DNA of 64,000 nucleotides, taken from the NCBI RefSeq assembly GCF_937616625.2, contig NC_065572.1, forward strand, positions 39,645,653 through 39,709,652, given 5' to 3'. The stretch's first letter is position 1; the number at the start of each line of letters is the position of its first letter. Both the position numbers and the translations under genes were made by a program. Of the stretch, positions 61,591 through 64,000 are shown in pieces. Source of the DNA: Mercurialis annua. Lineage: Eukaryota; Streptophyta; Magnoliopsida; Malpighiales; Euphorbiaceae. The notes beneath the pieces are model-generated. The model made no database searches. It had not been told where the DNA came from and saw nothing but the letters and a program-made list of their open reading frames with translations.

Positions 61591-62107
61591 CATAATGGCG
61601 TGCCAGCCAATCCATCCCCAAAATCACGTCAAATGAAAGAACATCCAAAACAACTAAATCAGCACGCAAATCTCTTCCATGGATAACCACGGAACACGAT
61701 GGATACACAACGTCCACCACCTCACAGTCAGACAAAGGAGTTGAAACAGATAGAGGTTCACTCAAAATCGTTGGTGTTACACCCAACTTAGCAGCAAAAC
61801 ACGTAGACACAAAATAATGGGTTGCACGCGCATCAAATAAAACTAAAGCATCTATAAAGGAAATCTGAATAGTACCTTGCACCACTGCGTTAGATGAGTT
61901 AGCATCCTGAGGAGTCAAGGCGAAAACTCTGGCCTGACCCTGACTCTGCTGCTGAGAACTCTGTCCAGTACCATACTTGCTAGAACTTCTACCGCCGTTG
62001 CCACGGCCTCCAAAACCGCGCCCTCCAGAACCTCGGCCCGGCTGACCACCAAAAGAAGCGGCATGTTGAGAGAACCCCGCCGGTGTAGAGAACGCTGGTC
62101 TCTGACT
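61553..62107 (-). pseudogene. Gypsy Gly-rich linker and aspartic protease
   Basis: Same minus-strand frame as gag upstream of the stop at 62108. A Gly/Arg/Ser/Gln-rich linker (about 61925-62105) precedes the retropepsin-like domain. The active-site motif, normally DSG, DTG or DAG in this family, reads D-A-R at 61826-61834 within VLFDARATHYF, so the catalytic loop glycine is missing and the enzyme should be inactive. The second protease motif, VILGMDWLARH, is kept near 61600-61630. The frame ends at 61553, and coding moves to the RT frame near 61575. Confidence 0.88.
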
Positions 62108-62953
62108 CTAATAGAATGGCTGAGCAACACTAGCTGCCGACATCTGCTGCCCAGATGCCTGAAACTCTCTGGCAAAGTGACCCGGATGGCCACAAGTAAA
62201 ACAGCCCCCTGGTGCTAAACGACACTCGCCTGGATGTCGACGTCTGCAATTCTGGCAGAAAGGAAAACTAGCACCTCCACTGTTACCGCGCCCAAAACTG
62301 CGGCTGTTACCGCTGTTGCCTGAACTGTAGGTGTACGACTGATAACTCTTCTTGACACCCCTCTTCTTGTTCTTGTACTGAGAAGGTGTCGATTGGTAGC
62401 TACCACCACCACTCTGCTGTCCAGGGCCAGAAGACTTCTTAGTCTGAGAAGAACCAGAAATATCCCCAAACTGCAATAACGAGCTCTCCATACGCCGAGC
62501 ACTGTCTACTACGTCTCTAAAGTCTCTGCGTGTCTCAGTCAGCAAACTCACAAAATCGCGCCCTAAGCCTTTTACGTATCTGTTGTTCACCCTTTGCTGA
62601 TCTGTCTGCAAGTCCGGAGCGAACCGACCCAACCTCACGAACTCTGTCGTGTACTCGGATACTGACCTATCATCCTTAGTAAGCGTAAAAAACCTGTCTC
62701 TGTGACACTCTGTCACTGAAAACGGCAAGAAGAAAGCTCTGAATGTCGCTACAAACTGAGCCCAAGAGATGGTAGCCATGTCAGCATGAATAGAGCTATG
62801 AAACCAGTCTCCAGCTGAACCCTTCATGGACATCTCGACTAGAACGACGGTCTGACGCTCAGTAGCCTGTAGTCGCTGAGCATTCTGCTCAATCTCCTCG
62901 AGAAAATCCAGCGCGTCTCCAGAACCGTCAAACTCAATTGGCTTCAGCCTCAG
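62108..62953 (-). pseudogene. Gypsy gag, capsid-like core and zinc knuckle
   Basis: Continuation of gag on the minus strand after a one-base deletion near 62955. The Retrotrans_gag core includes WAQFVATFRAFFLPFSV, the segment SVSEYTTEFVRLGRFAPD and the RYVKGLGRDF block. A Ser/Gly/Gln-rich linker leads to a Cys-rich segment, CQNCRRRHPGEC, and then a knuckle at 62162-62203 that reads C-x2-C-x4-H followed by F where the last Cys belongs. The final zinc ligand is therefore lost (TTC in place of a Cys codon). A TAG at 62108-62110 ends the frame, and protease coding continues in the same frame beyond it. Confidence 0.92.
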
Positions 62954-63342
62954 TAAGCCAATACCAGATCCCTGTCAGTGGTTCCGACACCACCAACTAT
63001 TGCACCACCGGCCTGTGGTTGCTGTTGATGAGCAATCTGACCCAAAACCGCATTATGATCCTGCAAACTGACCTGTTTTGCTTGCAGCTGAACCTGGTTG
63101 AGTTGTAAAGCAGCAACTCCAGCCAGAAAAGTGTTGAAGTCAAAATCGTCCAACTCAGGTTGTGCCACACCTGGTGCTTGAGCACCTCCTGCAGCACCGC
63201 GTCCTACACCTCTGCCAGCTTGACCTCGGCCAGCTTGACCGCGGCCACCTCGACCTCGACCAGCTCGACCCCGACCATCTGGGCCTCTGCCTGCTAGTCC
63301 CCTACCAGCTTGAACCTCTGGTTCATTCTGGTCCACCTCCAT
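62950..63342 (-). pseudogene. Gypsy gag N terminus (right copy)
   Basis: 130 codons from an ATG at 63342 (MEVDQNEPEVQAGRG), Gly/Arg-rich repeats of GRG type, then PELDDFDFNTFLAGVAALQL and a Gln-rich segment. The frame stops at 62950 because one base is missing near 62955 relative to the left copy (53560 region). An upstream ATG in another frame (near 63401, MNTRTRAAAQ) meets a stop after 13 codons. The left copy keeps that upstream frame for 27 codons, so the start used by the ancestor is uncertain. Confidence 0.9.
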
Positions 63343-63690
63343 AGAGATTGCTCATCAGCCTAAGCATTTTTCTGAGCCGCAGCACGAGTACGAGTATTCA
63401 TTCCTAGGAATGAAATAAAATTTCTCAATATATAAAAATTTAAACAAATAAACACGACATGGCGAATCAGCCAACAAGTAATCACCCAAGTGAAAAACAA
63501 CATATAAAAAGCAATAAAGCAAATAAATTCTCACGACTGACTCACGACATTCCTATAGGAGTAGGCAGAAAGTTTTGAAAGAAAAAGATGACGTTTCAAA
63601 GACAAGACTCGTATCCTAATTCCGCAGTAGTTCCTAGGACAATTTAGTCATTTAACATGCCAAACAAATAAACACTTAACATTTAAAAGG
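63343..63690 (-). other. Gypsy 5' leader (right element)
   Basis: Untranslated sequence between primer site and gag. It is about 98% identical to 53942-54289 of the left copy and carries no open frame of note apart from the short upstream ATG frame near 63401. Confidence 0.8.
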
Positions 63691-63707
63691 CCTTGGTTTG
63701 ATACCAA
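63691..63707 (-). other. Primer binding site, right Gypsy element
   Basis: The antisense CCTTGGTTTGATACCAA gives TTGGTATCAAACC on the minus strand, tRNA-iMet type for its first eight matched bases, three bases from the LTR at 63711. It is identical to the left copy at 54290-54306. Confidence 0.85.
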
Positions 63708-63710
63708 ATT

Positions 63711-64000
63711 TGTCACAACCCATTTTCATGAATCGTGACCGGCGCTAGGGTATGGGTATGGTTGTACCAAAACCCGTAGCTAGCCTTGCGGATAACCAAC
63801 TTATATCATTTAAAACAATGTACCTGCAAAAAACCACATGCTCGGGGGCAACCGAGACTTCAGCCTAGTCTAGCATTACAATAAGCAACATATATTCAAA
63901 GTATACTTATCTAAAATTATAACTCCAACAGTATGGCAATATAATATAAATACCATAAATACTGTAATCATGCCAAAAGCGATAAAGTAATTACCAACAA
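63711..64000 (-). mobile_element. 5' LTR of the right Gypsy element (runs out of the window)
   Basis: Starts TGTCACAACCC with the shared CCGGCGCTAGGGTATGGG block. It is nearly identical to 54310-54600 but about 12% different, with indels, from the 3' LTR at 54817. The rest lies beyond the window. Confidence 0.9.

Overview
The window looks like pericentromeric or other heterochromatic DNA from a flowering plant. It holds no intact host gene. The evidence is long satellite arrays, long-LTR Ty3/Gypsy elements with tRNA-iMet-type primer sites and a chromodomain integrase, and an endogenous plant pararetrovirus (Caulimoviridae). I could not identify the species.

Layout. 1-24497 is a satellite of about 60 bp, forward orientation, enlarged by nested multi-kilobase duplications. 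24498-27447 is the 3' end of a Gypsy-type element (short internal stub, polypurine tract, complete 2.5 kb LTR, + strand). 27448-28884 is more forward satellite. 28885-46775 is an old, apparently non-coding LTR element on the minus strand: truncated 3' LTR, 3.76 kb internal region without reading frames, primer site at 33114-33126, and a 5' LTR split by two later arrivals. Those are a solo LTR (33710-36228, with a 5-bp target duplication GTATG) and a decayed pararetrovirus of about 7.9 kb (38383-46270) sitting between two (TA)n tracts. 46776-53450 is the same satellite in the opposite orientation. 53451-54816 is a truncated Gypsy copy (gag start, leader, primer site, partial LTR). 54817 to the window end is a further chromovirus: LTR (54817-58396), broken gag-pol on the minus strand (58512-63342), primer site, and the start of the other LTR (63711 onward).

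The coding content is all viral or transposon derived and all broken. The pararetrovirus carries movement protein, coat protein with zinc knuckle, protease, reverse transcriptase and RNase H as one interrupted ORF1, then a second ORF of unknown function, then a recognisable promoter with TATA box and duplicated upstream elements. The Gypsy element carries gag, protease, RT, RNase H and integrase with C-terminal chromodomain, interrupted by several frameshifts and nonsense codons. The many satellite open frames arise because the period is a multiple of three and the monomer lacks stops in some frames.

The most interesting points are the satellite orientation switch across one truncated LTR, the association of (TA)n with both the viral insertion and that breakpoint, clusters of GC-rich palindromes at comparable places in three LTRs, a hairpin kept across those LTRs with only G-U changes in the sense strand, and the duplicated viral promoter modules.
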